From the NCBI GenBank assembly GCA_024228935.1, contig JAAESX010000318.1:20704-84703 (forward strand): a DNA stretch of 64,000 bases. Reading direction: 5' to 3'. The DNA is from Pseudomonadota bacterium (lineage in GTDB: Bacteria; Myxococcota_A; UBA796; CAJQPC01). Numbering within the stretch: the stretch's first letter is position 1; each line of letters starts with the position of its first letter. The notes below the pieces were generated by a model. The model was not told the origin of the DNA, did not search any database, and saw only the letters and a program-made list of their open reading frames with translations. Below, in pieces: positions 32,827 to 41,506 of the stretch. The translations under genes were made by a program, and so were the position numbers.

Positions 32827-35073
32827 ATGAGCGACGAGAGCTCCAACTTCCTGCGGGAGATCATCAAGTCGGATCTCGCGGCCGGCACGCACGGCGGCGC
32901 GGTCGTGACGCGGTTCCCGCCGGAGCCCAACGGCTACCTCCACATCGGGCACGCCAAGGCGATCTGCGTCGACTTCGGGCTGGCCCGGGAGTTCGGCGGC
33001 CAGTGCAACCTGCGGATGGACGACACGAACCCGGAGAAGGAGGAGACCGAGTACGTCTCCTCGATCAAGGCGGACGTCCGCTGGCTGGGGTTCGAGTGGG
33101 GCGACGGCTTCTACAACGCCAGCGACTACTTCGACCGCATGTACGCGTGCGCGGAGCACCTGGTCCGCGAGGGGAAGGCCTACGTCTGCTTCCTGAGCGG
33201 TGACGAGGTCCGGGAGTACCGCGGGACCGTGGACACGTCCGGCAAGCCGAGCCCGACGCGCGATGCCAGCGCCGAGGACAACCTCGTCGAGCTGCGCAAG
33301 ATGCGAGAAGGCGCCTACGCCGATGGCCACTGCACCCTGCGGGCGAAGATCGACCTCACGTCCTCGAACATGAAGCTCCGCGACCCGCCGCTGTACCGGA
33401 TCCGCCGAGCGACGCACCACAACACCGGCGACGCCTGGTGCATCTACCCGTTCTACGACTACGCCCATCCGCTCGAGGACGCGTTCGAGGGCATCACGCA
33501 CTCGATCTGCACGCTCGAGTTCCAGGACAACCGGGCCATCTACGACTGGGTCGTCGCGAACTGCCCCATCCCGACCTGGGCCCCTCGCCAGTACGAGATG
33601 GCGCGCCTGTCCGTGGCGTACACCATCACCAGCAAGCGGAAGCTGATCCAGCTCGTCACCGACGGTCACGTCCGGGGCTGGGACGACCCGCGCATGCCCA
33701 CGCTGGCCGGGTTCCGGCGCCGCGGTGTGCCGCCCGAGGCCATCGTCGACTTCTGCGAGCGCGTCGGCGTGGGCAAGGCGGACAACCTGGTCGATCCGAA
33801 GCTCCTCGACGCCTGCATCCGAGACGCGCTGAACCACGAGGCGCCTCGCGTCATGGCCGTTCTGGACCCGCTCAAGGTCACCGTCACGAACTGGCCCGAA
33901 GGGACCGTGGACATGCTCCCGGCTTCGTACTGGCCGCACGACGTGCCCAAGGAAGGGGAGCGCGACGTGCCGTTCTCCGGGACGCTGTACGTGGACCGCG
34001 ACGACTTCGCCGAGGTCCCTCCCAAGAAGTGGCGTCGGCTCGCTCCGGGCGCCGAGGTGCGCCTGCGCTACGGCTACCTGATCACCTGCACCGAGGTCGT
34101 GAAGGACGCCGACGGCAACGTCACCGAGCTCCGCTGTACATACGACCCGGCCTCACGCGGGGGGACCAGCCCCGACGGCCGCAAGGTCGCCGGCACGCTT
34201 CACTGGGTCTCGGCCGCGCACTCGGTTCCCGCCGAGGTCCGTCTGTACGAGCCGCTCTTCACCGTGCCCAAGCCGGCCGCTGAAGAGGACTACCTGAAGG
34301 TCCTGAACCCCAGCGCGCTCACGGTCATGAGCGCACGCGTCGAGCCCGGCCTGGCCTCGGCCGCCGCGGGCGATCGGTTCCAGTTCGAGCGCACGGGGTA
34401 CTTCGTCCGCGACGCCGACGAAGGCCTCGTGTTCAACCGGGTGGTGACGCTGAAGGACCGGTTCCGGCCAAAGGCGCCCGAGCTGGCCGAGCGGAAGGCG
34501 GTCGTCGCGGGCGAGGCCAAGGCCCGCACCCTGAGCGCCGCCGAGGAGCGTCGCGCCACCGCTCTGGCCGAACGAGGTGTGCCCGCCGAGCAGGCCGCCA
34601 TCCTGGCCCAGTCGAGCCGGATGCTCTCGTTCTTCGAGGCCGCCGTGAGCTCGCACGACAACGCTCGGGGCGTGGCCGCGCTGGTCACCAACGAGCTGAT
34701 GCGGGCGACCAAGGACACGCCCGTCGAGGACCTGCCCATCACGCCGGCTCGCCTGGCGCGGACCGTGGCGCTGGTCGACGACGGCACGCTCAGCTCGAAG
34801 CTCGGGCGCAAGCTGTTCGCGGCCCTGCTCGTCGAGGACGCCGAGCCCGACGACGTCGTCGCCGCCCGTGGCTGGAAGCAGATCAAGGACCCCGCCGTGC
34901 TCCAGCCCATCATCGACGAGCTCGTCGCGGCGAACCCGGACAAGGTCGCGGCGTTCCGGGCCGGACGGGACCGGCTGAAGGGCTTCTTCGTCGGCCAGGT
35001 GATGAAGCGGACCGGCGGACAGGCCGACCCTGGGCTCGTGCAGCGCCTGGTGGGTCAGGCGCTCGAGGCCTGA
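32827..35073 (+). CDS. glnS: Glutaminyl-tRNA synthetase with C-terminal YqeY/GatB-type domain
   Basis: 748 aa. Class I synthetase charging tRNA-Gln in the cytoplasm: RFPPEPNGYLHIGHAKAICV (HIGH at ~39-42), LRMDDTNPEKEETEYV, DWVVANCPIPTWAPRQYE-type acceptor region, SVAYTITSKRKLIQLV (KMSKS-equivalent ITSKRKL at ~266-272) and the C-terminal beta-barrel anticodon domains. About 190 extra residues follow (AVSSHDNARGVAALVTNELM ... VFRAGRDRLKGFFVGQVMKR-like end), the YqeY/GatB tail known from Deinococcus GlnRS and thought to help tRNA binding. SD gaggtg precedes ATG 32827. Presence implies direct glutaminylation in this organism. Confidence 0.95.
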   Translation: MSDESSNFLREIIKSDLAAGTHGGAVVTRFPPEPNGYLHIGHAKAICVDFGLAREFGGQCNLRMDDTNPEKEETEYVSSIKADVRWLGFEWGDGFYNASDYFDRMYACAEHLVREGKAYVCFLSGDEVREYRGTVDTSGKPSPTRDASAEDNLVELRKMREGAYADGHCTLRAKIDLTSSNMKLRDPPLYRIRRATHHNTGDAWCIYPFYDYAHPLEDAFEGITHSICTLEFQDNRAIYDWVVANCPIPTWAPRQYEMARLSVAYTITSKRKLIQLVTDGHVRGWDDPRMPTLAGFRRRGVPPEAIVDFCERVGVGKADNLVDPKLLDACIRDALNHEAPRVMAVLDPLKVTVTNWPEGTVDMLPASYWPHDVPKEGERDVPFSGTLYVDRDDFAEVPPKKWRRLAPGAEVRLRYGYLITCTEVVKDADGNVTELRCTYDPASRGGTSPDGRKVAGTLHWVSAAHSVPAEVRLYEPLFTVPKPAAEEDYLKVLNPSALTVMSARVEPGLASAAAGDRFQFERTGYFVRDADEGLVFNRVVTLKDRFRPKAPELAERKAVVAGEAKARTLSAAEERRATALAERGVPAEQAAILAQSSRMLSFFEAAVSSHDNARGVAALVTNELMRATKDTPVEDLPITPARLARTVALVDDGTLSSKLGRKLFAALLVEDAEPDDVVAARGWKQIKDPAVLQPIIDELVAANPDKVAAFRAGRDRLKGFFVGQVMKRTGGQADPGLVQRLVGQALEA

Positions 35074-35978
35074 CCCCAGAGCGTGCGCGGGTGCTGGCCC
35101 ATCCGGGTCAACACGCGCACGATCTCGTTCGGCAGCGGCTGGTCGTCTGGCGGGTACTTGGGGAAGAGCAGGACGCCGTCGTGGGGGCTGACAACCGTCG
35201 GCGCGTCATCGGCGGTCAGTCGCTCGCCGCGGCGGACCGGCCGGAAGTTCGTGAGTCCCGGCCGCAGCCGCAGGGCCCTGTCCGAGTAGGGGACCTTGGC
35301 GGTCGTGCGCCAGAACTCGAGCTCGGGGCCCTCGCGGTCGCCGGTCTCGGCCATGACCAGCGCGCGTCGCATCACGCGGCTCGCGAGCTGACCTGCCGAC
35401 GGGGAGAACCCCTTCTGCCCGAGCTCGACGGTCAGCCCGATGTGCCCGCGGTTCCGCACGTACTCGTCGGCGCAGCAAGTTCCGGAGCTGAAGCTCTCGC
35501 CGGATGGGCGTGTCACCCAGACCCGAGCGGCGGCGAGGCCCCGGGCCCAGTCCCCGCCCTTGGCGGTCCAGGGGAAGATGTAGAAGGGCTGCTCGGTGGG
35601 CAGGATCGTCTGGTGCAGGTCGATGAAGACGTCCGCCTCGTCCAGGATCCGGCGCAGCTCGCGGGCTCGCCGGTGCTCGTGGGTGTCTACGTCGGAGTCG
35701 ATGAAGACCCGGTTCAGGTCGGCTTCCAGGAAGCGCCGGTCCGCGCGGGCGGCTTCCACGTTGCCGATGAACAGCGAGACACGGCCGCCGAACTGGACGG
35801 CCCCGCTCGACAGGTCCTCGGCGAGCTCGACGACCGCGGGCAGCGAGCCGGTCTCGTTGCCGTGGATCATCGAGCCGAAGACGACATGGGTGTCCAAGCC
35901 CCCGCCGTCGTGCTGGAACGACCAGCTGACCGGGCCGTTGGCCAGCCCCTCGAATCGGGAGAGCAGCGCGTCGAGCAT
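35055..35978 (-). CDS. Succinylglutamate desuccinylase/aspartoacylase family protein
   Basis: 307-aa zinc carboxypeptidase-like deacylase. Zinc ligands: His and Glu in FGSMIHGNETGSLPAVVEL, His in FIDLHQTILPTEQPF; substrate loop ADLNRVF; general acid/base Glu in GLTVELGQKGF. C-terminal barrel-sandwich tail (VVSPHDGVLLFPKYPPDDQP). AstE removes succinate from N-succinylglutamate in arginine breakdown, but no ast genes are nearby, so the acyl substrate is open. 3' end overlaps glnS by 19 bp. Confidence 0.85.
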   Translation of the reverse strand: MLDALLSRFEGLANGPVSWSFQHDGGGLDTHVVFGSMIHGNETGSLPAVVELAEDLSSGAVQFGGRVSLFIGNVEAARADRRFLEADLNRVFIDSDVDTHEHRRARELRRILDEADVFIDLHQTILPTEQPFYIFPWTAKGGDWARGLAAARVWVTRPSGESFSSGTCCADEYVRNRGHIGLTVELGQKGFSPSAGQLASRVMRRALVMAETGDREGPELEFWRTTAKVPYSDRALRLRPGLTNFRPVRRGERLTADDAPTVVSPHDGVLLFPKYPPDDQPLPNEIVRVLTRMGQHPRTLWGQASSA

Positions 35979-36001
35979 GACGCGAGGATACAGGCCGCCC
36001 G

Positions 36002-36394
36002 ATGAGCACGCACCGCACCACCTCGGCGAAGATGCCCCTGGTCATCCTTGCCGGGTTGTTCGCGTTCGCCTTCCTCATCCGCACGATCGAGGACCTTCCG
36101 AACCCCGGCTATGCCGAGCGAACCGGGAAGATCCCGGTCCTCATCGAGCCGGGCGAGACGGGCGTCACGATCCAGCTCCGAAGCCGCTGTGGGCGCGAGA
36201 TCGTCGACACCTTCACGGTGAGCGAAGCCGACTGGGCGTTCGGGGCCTTCGAGCGGGAGCTCGAGCTGTCCGACGCGGGCGAGTGCGTTGTCGGTGTGCG
36301 CGCCCTTCCGAGCTCGGACGAGTTCGAGGAAGTGGCCATCGCGGCCAGCTGTCACGTGAGCCAGAAGCCGAAGCTCGCCGTCAGCTGCTCTTGA
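36002..36394 (+). CDS. Membrane-anchored hypothetical protein (130 aa)
   Basis: Not recognised. One N-terminal membrane helix (MPLVILAGLFAFAFLI, residues ~11-26) then a ~100-residue beta-rich periplasmic domain (IPVLIEPGETGVTIQLRSRC, FGAFERELELSDAGECVVGV, AASCHVSQKPKLAVSC) with four Cys that may pair. Divergent from the aspartoacylase-type gene, 23 bp apart. 3' end overlaps the next leftward gene by 14 bp. Confidence 0.65.
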   Translation: MSTHRTTSAKMPLVILAGLFAFAFLIRTIEDLPNPGYAERTGKIPVLIEPGETGVTIQLRSRCGREIVDTFTVSEADWAFGAFERELELSDAGECVVGVRALPSSDEFEEVAIAASCHVSQKPKLAVSCS

Positions 36395-36651
36395 GCGGCC
36401 GCAGGCCCCAGACCCACAGCCCGCTCGCCGCCAGGGTCGGCAGCACGACCAGCACCGTGAGCACACCGAAGACCACATCGTTGACGGGCTCGCCCAGGTA
36501 GCCGACGCTGTGCACGGCGGGTCCCGACTTGATGAGTGTGACGAGCCAGTTGGCGTAGGCGGCGAGCAACACCAGTCGGGCCCAGCGGCAGGCCGGTCAG
36601 GCCCCCCAGGCCGAAGAGGACAGCAGCGGCGAAGCAGAGAGTTCGTTCCAT
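36381..36651 (-). pseudogene. Small membrane protein, frameshifted
   Basis: ATG 36651 gives MERTLCFAAAVLFGLGGLTG; the other frame from ~36590 gives RLVLLAAYANWLVTLIKSGP, EPVNDVVFGVLTVLVVLPTL and GLWVWGLRPLKSS to 36381. Together these form a three-helix membrane protein of ~89 aa. A missing base between ~36570 and ~36600 breaks it. If the first part is ignored, a 63-aa two-helix product from 36572 remains. Function unknown. Confidence 0.55.
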
Positions 36652-36684
36652 CGGGACCTCGTTCGTCCCGCGGAACCTACTGGA

Positions 36685-37380
36685 TCACTTCCGGAGCGCT
36701 CCGACCGACGCCACCAGGATCGCGCCTACGACCGCCAGGCTCGCGTGCCCGACCATCAGGTGGACGACATCGCCCGCGGCACACCACACCTCGTTCATCG
36801 CGAAGCCGAGCAGTCCACCGGCGACCCCGGCCAGTGCGCGCTGCTCGAGCGGAAGGGCCCGGGCCCGAGCGAGGCCCAGCAGCGCCCCGCCCCCGATGCC
36901 CGCTGCGAGCGTACCGACGGCCAGACAGCCGAGCCCCAGCCCGTGCCCCCCTGAGCCGGGCCAGAACCCGGGGATCAGCGGGGTCACCACTGCGAGGAGA
37001 GGGATGACGATGCCGGCGGCGAGGCCGAGTCGACCGAGCGGTGGGCGGTGCAGGCCTCGAAGTGCCAGCGCCGCCGTCGTGATCGCGCCGAGGCCCAGCG
37101 CCACCAGGCCCGAGGCGAAGCGCGAGGACAGCTGTTGCGGCAGGTCGGTCCGGGGTCCGAGCACGGCCACGACCGCTGCCGCGAACGCCACCGCCACGAG
37201 CACGCCGACCGCCACGCGGACCGGCGTCGGCAGTGCCCGGAGCGAGGTCCACGCATCCGGAGGTCGCTCCACCTCTTCGAGCACGGCGTCGAGCGTCGTC
37301 TCGAGGTCGGGGGGCTCGACGGGAAAGCTCGGAGGCTCCATGTCCAGCGGTATTCCGGGTCGGGTGGGACGGTCACTCAT
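36685..37380 (-). CDS. DUF1109/NrsF-like six-helix membrane protein, probable anti-sigma factor
   Basis: 231 aa: ~55 soluble N-terminal residues (PDLETTLDAVLEEVERPPDA) then six membrane helices (VRVAVGVLVAVAFAAAVVAV ... ASLAVVGAILVASVGALR). Its ATG overlaps the stop of the ECF sigma gene by 8 bp. A polytopic protein with a small cytoplasmic head, co-translated with an ECF sigma, is the arrangement of NrsF/DUF1109 anti-sigma factors. Assigned mainly by context and topology. Confidence 0.65.
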   Translation of the reverse strand: MSDRPTRPGIPLDMEPPSFPVEPPDLETTLDAVLEEVERPPDAWTSLRALPTPVRVAVGVLVAVAFAAAVVAVLGPRTDLPQQLSSRFASGLVALGLGAITTAALALRGLHRPPLGRLGLAAGIVIPLLAVVTPLIPGFWPGSGGHGLGLGCLAVGTLAAGIGGGALLGLARARALPLEQRALAGVAGGLLGFAMNEVWCAAGDVVHLMVGHASLAVVGAILVASVGALRK

Positions 37381-37948
37381 CGTCTTCCCCCAGGATCGCC
37401 CGCAGGCGATGCATCGCGCGGTTCGCTCGGACCTTGGCCGCGGACGGGCTGATGCCCATGATGGCGGCGACCTCGGGGTAGGTCAGGCCCTGGTACCAGT
37501 GCAGGACGAGCACCTCGCGCTGGCCGGCGGCCAGCTGGTCGAGTGCGCGACGGACCAGGCGTTGCCTCGCCGTGCTCGCGTCCGGCTCGACCGAGGGTCG
37601 GTGGATGTCCGGATCCAGACCGGTCTCGGGCTTCCGTCCCTTGGTGCGGAAGTGCATGCGGCGCACGTTGGCGGCGATCGTGTAGAGCCAGGGCCGGACC
37701 TGAGCGCCCGCCCGAAAGTCCATCCGCGCGCGGTGCAGGTGCAGGAACGTCTGCTGCATCAGGTCCTGTGCGTGGGCCTCGGACAGGCCATGCCTCCGGA
37801 AGTAGCCGAACAGCCGTGGAGCGTGTCTGCGGAACAGGACCTCGAAGGCCAGTCGCTCGCCGCCGAGCCGCCAGGCGTCCATCAGCTGCTCGTCGGTGCG
37901 CTGGTCGTCGCTCACCGCGGGACTCTGCCATGTGATCTGGCGTGACAT
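37373..37948 (-). CDS. ECF-family RNA polymerase sigma factor
   Basis: 191 aa. Region 2: LAFEVLFRRHAPRLFGYFRR, GLSEAHAQDLMQQTFLHLHR, RPWLYTIAANVRRMHFRTKG. Region 4: LDQLAAGQREVLVLHWYQGL, TYPEVAAIMGISPSAAKVRA (helix-turn-helix), NRAMHRLRAILGED. Short linker with a basic patch. ATG 37948 chosen; a GTG 12 codons in is possible. Likely held by the overlapping downstream membrane protein until a signal arrives; extracytoplasmic stress is the usual theme. Confidence 0.9.
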   Translation of the reverse strand: MSRQITWQSPAVSDDQRTDEQLMDAWRLGGERLAFEVLFRRHAPRLFGYFRRHGLSEAHAQDLMQQTFLHLHRARMDFRAGAQVRPWLYTIAANVRRMHFRTKGRKPETGLDPDIHRPSVEPDASTARQRLVRRALDQLAAGQREVLVLHWYQGLTYPEVAAIMGISPSAAKVRANRAMHRLRAILGEDDE

Positions 37949-37990
37949 CGAATGCGCGGGAGGGCACACTCGTATCAGTCGGCACCCGTC

Positions 37991-38932
37991 ATGATCTGGA
38001 AGAAGACCCTTCACGCCCTGACCGCCCTGGCGATCTGCTCCATCGGCTACCTCGGCCCTTGGTGGCTGGGGATGTTCAAGCCGACCGTGAGCGTCGTCCA
38101 TGTCGAGCCCGAGCCGATTCGCGAGGTTCGACTCGTCGTCGTTCCGCCGCCGCAGCTCGAGGCCGAGGTCGACGAGGCGATCGAGGTCGCCGACGCCGAG
38201 CCGGAGATCGTGCCCGAGGTGCCCGACGCCCCCGAGGGCCTCGAGCCCATCCTGGTCGCGAGCGAGGGCACGGTCGAGGGACCTGCGCTGCCGGTCGTGA
38301 CCGTCGACGTCGACCTGGGACCGGTCGGCATGGCGGTGGCCAAGGCGCCCGCCGCGAAGAGGGAACGGACGAGCGTCCGACGCAGCAGCCGTCGTCCGGT
38401 CAGCACCTGCCTGCCCGATCGGGATGACATCGCCGAGGTCGCCGAGACGGCCTACCGGGTCGAGGACGGGCTCGTCTACTACTACGCGAACCACATCCCC
38501 GAGGCCTCGGAGCTCGCCGCCAGCTGGTGGAACCGCGACGACGAGGGCGAGCGGTACGGCTTCAAGATCGGGCGCATGAAGTGCGGAAGCCTGCTGCGCC
38601 AGATGGGCTTCAAGAACGGCGACGTCATCATGGGCGTCAACGGACACGAGATCCGCTCGTACACGGACGGCGTCACGGCGTTCATGCGGCTGCGGGCCAA
38701 GCGCATCCTGTGGGTCGACGTCCTGCGGCGTGGCGAGCCCGTTCGCATCGACTTCGTCCTGGTGGACGAGGGCGAGGCGCTCGCTGAGTACGACTCGGCC
38801 GACCCGCTCGCCGACCCCACGGCGCTTGTGGACCACGAGCTGGAGCTGGCCGAGCTGCCTTGGCTGGAGCGCCGCTTCGAGAAGGGCAAGGACCGCCGCG
38901 CGGAGCGCAAGAGTCGGCGCGAGAGAGGCTGA
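37991..38932 (+). CDS. GspC-like PDZ protein of a secretion apparatus
   Basis: 313 aa. N-terminal membrane anchor (LHALTALAICSIGYLGPWWL, ~8-27), a long acidic, Pro/Val-rich periplasmic linker, a basic stretch (KRERTSVRRSSRRP), and a PDZ-like domain at ~190-265: YGFKIGRMKCGSLLRQMGFK, NGDVIMGVNGHEIRSYTDG, RILWVDVLRRGEPVRIDFVL. The fold and 'GFKNGDVIMGVNGHEI' motif match the C-terminal domain of type II secretion GspC. No other gsp genes are nearby. The C-terminus is highly charged (KGKDRRAERKSRRERG). Divergent from the ECF sigma gene, 42 bp between starts. Confidence 0.7.
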   Translation: MIWKKTLHALTALAICSIGYLGPWWLGMFKPTVSVVHVEPEPIREVRLVVVPPPQLEAEVDEAIEVADAEPEIVPEVPDAPEGLEPILVASEGTVEGPALPVVTVDVDLGPVGMAVAKAPAAKRERTSVRRSSRRPVSTCLPDRDDIAEVAETAYRVEDGLVYYYANHIPEASELAASWWNRDDEGERYGFKIGRMKCGSLLRQMGFKNGDVIMGVNGHEIRSYTDGVTAFMRLRAKRILWVDVLRRGEPVRIDFVLVDEGEALAEYDSADPLADPTALVDHELELAELPWLERRFEKGKDRRAERKSRRERG

Positions 38933-38935
38933 GCC

Positions 38936-39454
38936 CTACTCCGGATCGCTCTCGCGTGTCCCGCTCATCAGCGCCACGCCGAACAGCGCGAGCACCGCCG
39001 CGACACTCCCACCCAGCCACGCGGGTACGTACCAGCCGGGCAGCATCCCCGGCGGCTCGATCCCACCGGGCTCCAGGACGGTCTCCCAGCTGACCTCGTC
39101 GAGCTCGCCCGCCGGGGTCACCCACGTGTGCAGCCTGGTCCGCCGTCCGTCCTCGTAGTCCAGGTCCTGATCCCAGTGGCAGTCCCCGCGGTGGTAGCTG
39201 CCCCCGCCCGTCACTGGGCAGGTCCACCGACCGGAGTCGACGGGCACGCCGCCACGCAGGGGCTCGAGCCAGTCGATGTGGCAGTCGTCCACGCCTCGGG
39301 GACAGATGTTGCTCTGCCACCGATCCGACGTCTCGGGCCAGAGCGCTGGCAGGTCGCCGGAGAGGTACAGTGCCCGCAGCTCTTCCGCGCGGGCCCGGTC
39401 CGGCTCCGCGTGCGCCAGCGAGGCCGACAGTGCGATGAGCGTCAAGGTGTACAC
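38936..39454 (-). CDS. Secreted/membrane hypothetical protein (172 aa)
   Basis: Not recognised. GTG 39454 (or TTG 39445) opens a leader YTLTLIALSASLAHAEPD. The body is Trp/Cys-rich (DRWQSNICPRGVDDCHIDWL, GRWTCPVTGGGSYHRGDCHW) with acidic segments, and one C-terminal membrane helix (WLGGSVAAVLALFGVALM) ends in SGTRESDPE. The start region overlaps the divergent gene (ATG 39435), so one of the two starts may be wrong. A longer frame to 39751 is antisense to that gene. Confidence 0.6.
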   Translation of the reverse strand: MYTLTLIALSASLAHAEPDRARAEELRALYLSGDLPALWPETSDRWQSNICPRGVDDCHIDWLEPLRGGVPVDSGRWTCPVTGGGSYHRGDCHWDQDLDYEDGRRTRLHTWVTPAGELDEVSWETVLEPGGIEPPGMLPGWYVPAWLGGSVAAVLALFGVALMSGTRESDPE

Positions 39455-39938
39455 GTTGTTTCCGATCGGGGTCGCTGGGGCCATCCTCGCAGGATTGGGC
39501 GCCACCTTGCTCGCATTCAGCGCTCCGTTCCTGCCGATGCCCATGTTTGGGCTCGTCGCCATCCCGGTCGCGTTCCTGGCCTGGGCCATGGGCGGATCGG
39601 GTGTCCTGCTGTTGGCGGTGGGCGAGAAATGGACCTCCGTCGGCTTGGCGGCGCTCGCCTGGGCGGGGGCCGGCGCAGCGACGGTGTTCGCAGTCGGAAG
39701 CGGCGCGGCGGGCCTGCTGGCGTCGAACCGGGCGGGCCTCGATGCGGACACCGGAGCCCTGGTCGCGATGGCGATCGGCGCAGCGGTCCTGCCGACCCTG
39801 GTGAGCGCCGTCGGTGGCTACCTGGCCGCCGGGCCTCTCCGCGGCCTGGCCACCGGCGCGGTCGCGGGCGTGCCGACGGTCGCGGCGATGCTCCTGCTCA
39901 TCCAGTTGGTCGAGTACGGCCTCCCCCTGTCGGCATGA
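39435..39938 (+). CDS. Four-helix membrane protein of unknown function (167 aa)
   Basis: Almost wholly hydrophobic: FPIGVAGAILAGLGATLLAF, GLVAIPVAFLAWAMGGSGVL, GLAALAWAGAGAATVFAVGS, ALVAMAIGAAVLPTLVSAVG, AGVPTVAAMLLLIQLVEYG. No motif recognised. Its stop overlaps the next start (ATGA), so it is made with the extensin-like lipoprotein, perhaps as a membrane partner. Confidence 0.65.
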   Translation: MSVKVYTLFPIGVAGAILAGLGATLLAFSAPFLPMPMFGLVAIPVAFLAWAMGGSGVLLLAVGEKWTSVGLAALAWAGAGAATVFAVGSGAAGLLASNRAGLDADTGALVAMAIGAAVLPTLVSAVGGYLAAGPLRGLATGAVAGVPTVAAMLLLIQLVEYGLPLSA

Positions 39939-41014
39939 TCTGGCTCGCGCTGGCCTGCTCGGACTTCCGATCCAAGGGCTTGCCGCACCTCACGCCCGAG
40001 CGCTTGCCGCTGGACACGGGCCACGTCGAGGACTCCGACGAGCCGGACGACACCGGCGAGCCCATCGAGGAGTCGCTCGTTGGCTGGATCGGGAGCCCGT
40101 GCGACACGGTCGACGACTGCGACTACGAAGGCGCCATCTGCCTGACCGAGGGGTTCCCGCGCGGCACCTGCTCGATGGACTGCGAGCTCTACTGCCCGGA
40201 CGAGGACGGCTTCCCGCTGACGTTCTGCGTCGAGGAGCCCGAGTTCCCCAACAGCGCGCCCATCGGGGACGGCGGCTGCTTGTCCCGCTGCGACTTCGGC
40301 GCCTACCCGGACACCCAGGGCTGCCGACAGGACTACGGCTGCGTCGAGGTGGCCCGCGCGAACGAGCCCACGACGATCGTTCCGGCCTGCCTCCCGAACC
40401 GCGAGCCCGAGATCGCCGACTGCCTGACCGAGCTCGCGGACAGGGGCATCGACTTCGAGCCGACCACGGTCGCCGACACGAGCCCGGCGGACTTCCCCGA
40501 GCTGACCTGCCACATCGAGGAGCCGGTCTACATCAAGTCGCCGCTCCTGGGCGTGACGCTCCGCTACTACGAGGGAACAGAGACCACGCGTGTCCTCGGC
40601 AGCTGCGAGATGGCCCACGCGCTGGCCGACACCGTCGAGGACGTGAAGGAGCACGGCGTCACCGACCTGCTGCACATCGGCACCTACAACTGCCGCGTCA
40701 TCGCCGACACCTCGACGCTGTCGCGCCACGCGTACGGCGACGCCATCGACATCTACGGGTTCTGGTTCGAGGACGGCAGCACGGCCATCCTCGAGGAAGA
40801 CTGGGACCACGACACCTCGTCCCAGAGCTCCTGGGAGGGCCAGATGCTGTACGACGCGGCGTACCGCTGGCACGACAACAAGTACTGGAACATCATCCTG
40901 ACGCCGAACTACAACTCGGTGCACGACAACCACTTCCATGTCGACCTGACGCCGAACCGGGACTCCATCGCGTTCTGGGAGCCGTTCTTCATCGGGCCCA
41001 ACACCGGCCACTGA
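39935..41014 (+). CDS. Extensin-like C-terminal domain lipoprotein
   Basis: 359 aa. MIWLALACSD leader (Cys8), acidic linker, a Cys-rich module (~45-160; IGSPCDTVDDCDYEGAICLT, CSMDCELYCPDEDG, CLSRCDFGAYPDTQGCRQDYG) resembling small disulfide-rich domains of Myxococcota surface proteins. Then an extensin-like C domain: CHIEEPVYIKSPLLGVTLRY, YNCRVIADTSTLSRHAYGDA, IDIYGFWFEDG, LTPNYNSVHDNHFHVDLTP. The SRHAxGxAIDI and HxxHFHxD histidines/acids are the presumed metal-site residues shared with LAS-type peptidases, so peptidoglycan hydrolysis is plausible but not shown. Confidence 0.82.
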   Translation: MIWLALACSDFRSKGLPHLTPERLPLDTGHVEDSDEPDDTGEPIEESLVGWIGSPCDTVDDCDYEGAICLTEGFPRGTCSMDCELYCPDEDGFPLTFCVEEPEFPNSAPIGDGGCLSRCDFGAYPDTQGCRQDYGCVEVARANEPTTIVPACLPNREPEIADCLTELADRGIDFEPTTVADTSPADFPELTCHIEEPVYIKSPLLGVTLRYYEGTETTRVLGSCEMAHALADTVEDVKEHGVTDLLHIGTYNCRVIADTSTLSRHAYGDAIDIYGFWFEDGSTAILEEDWDHDTSSQSSWEGQMLYDAAYRWHDNKYWNIILTPNYNSVHDNHFHVDLTPNRDSIAFWEPFFIGPNTGH

Positions 41015-41017
41015 GTC

Positions 41018-41500
<483 letters not shown>

Positions 41501-41506
41501 GATGTC

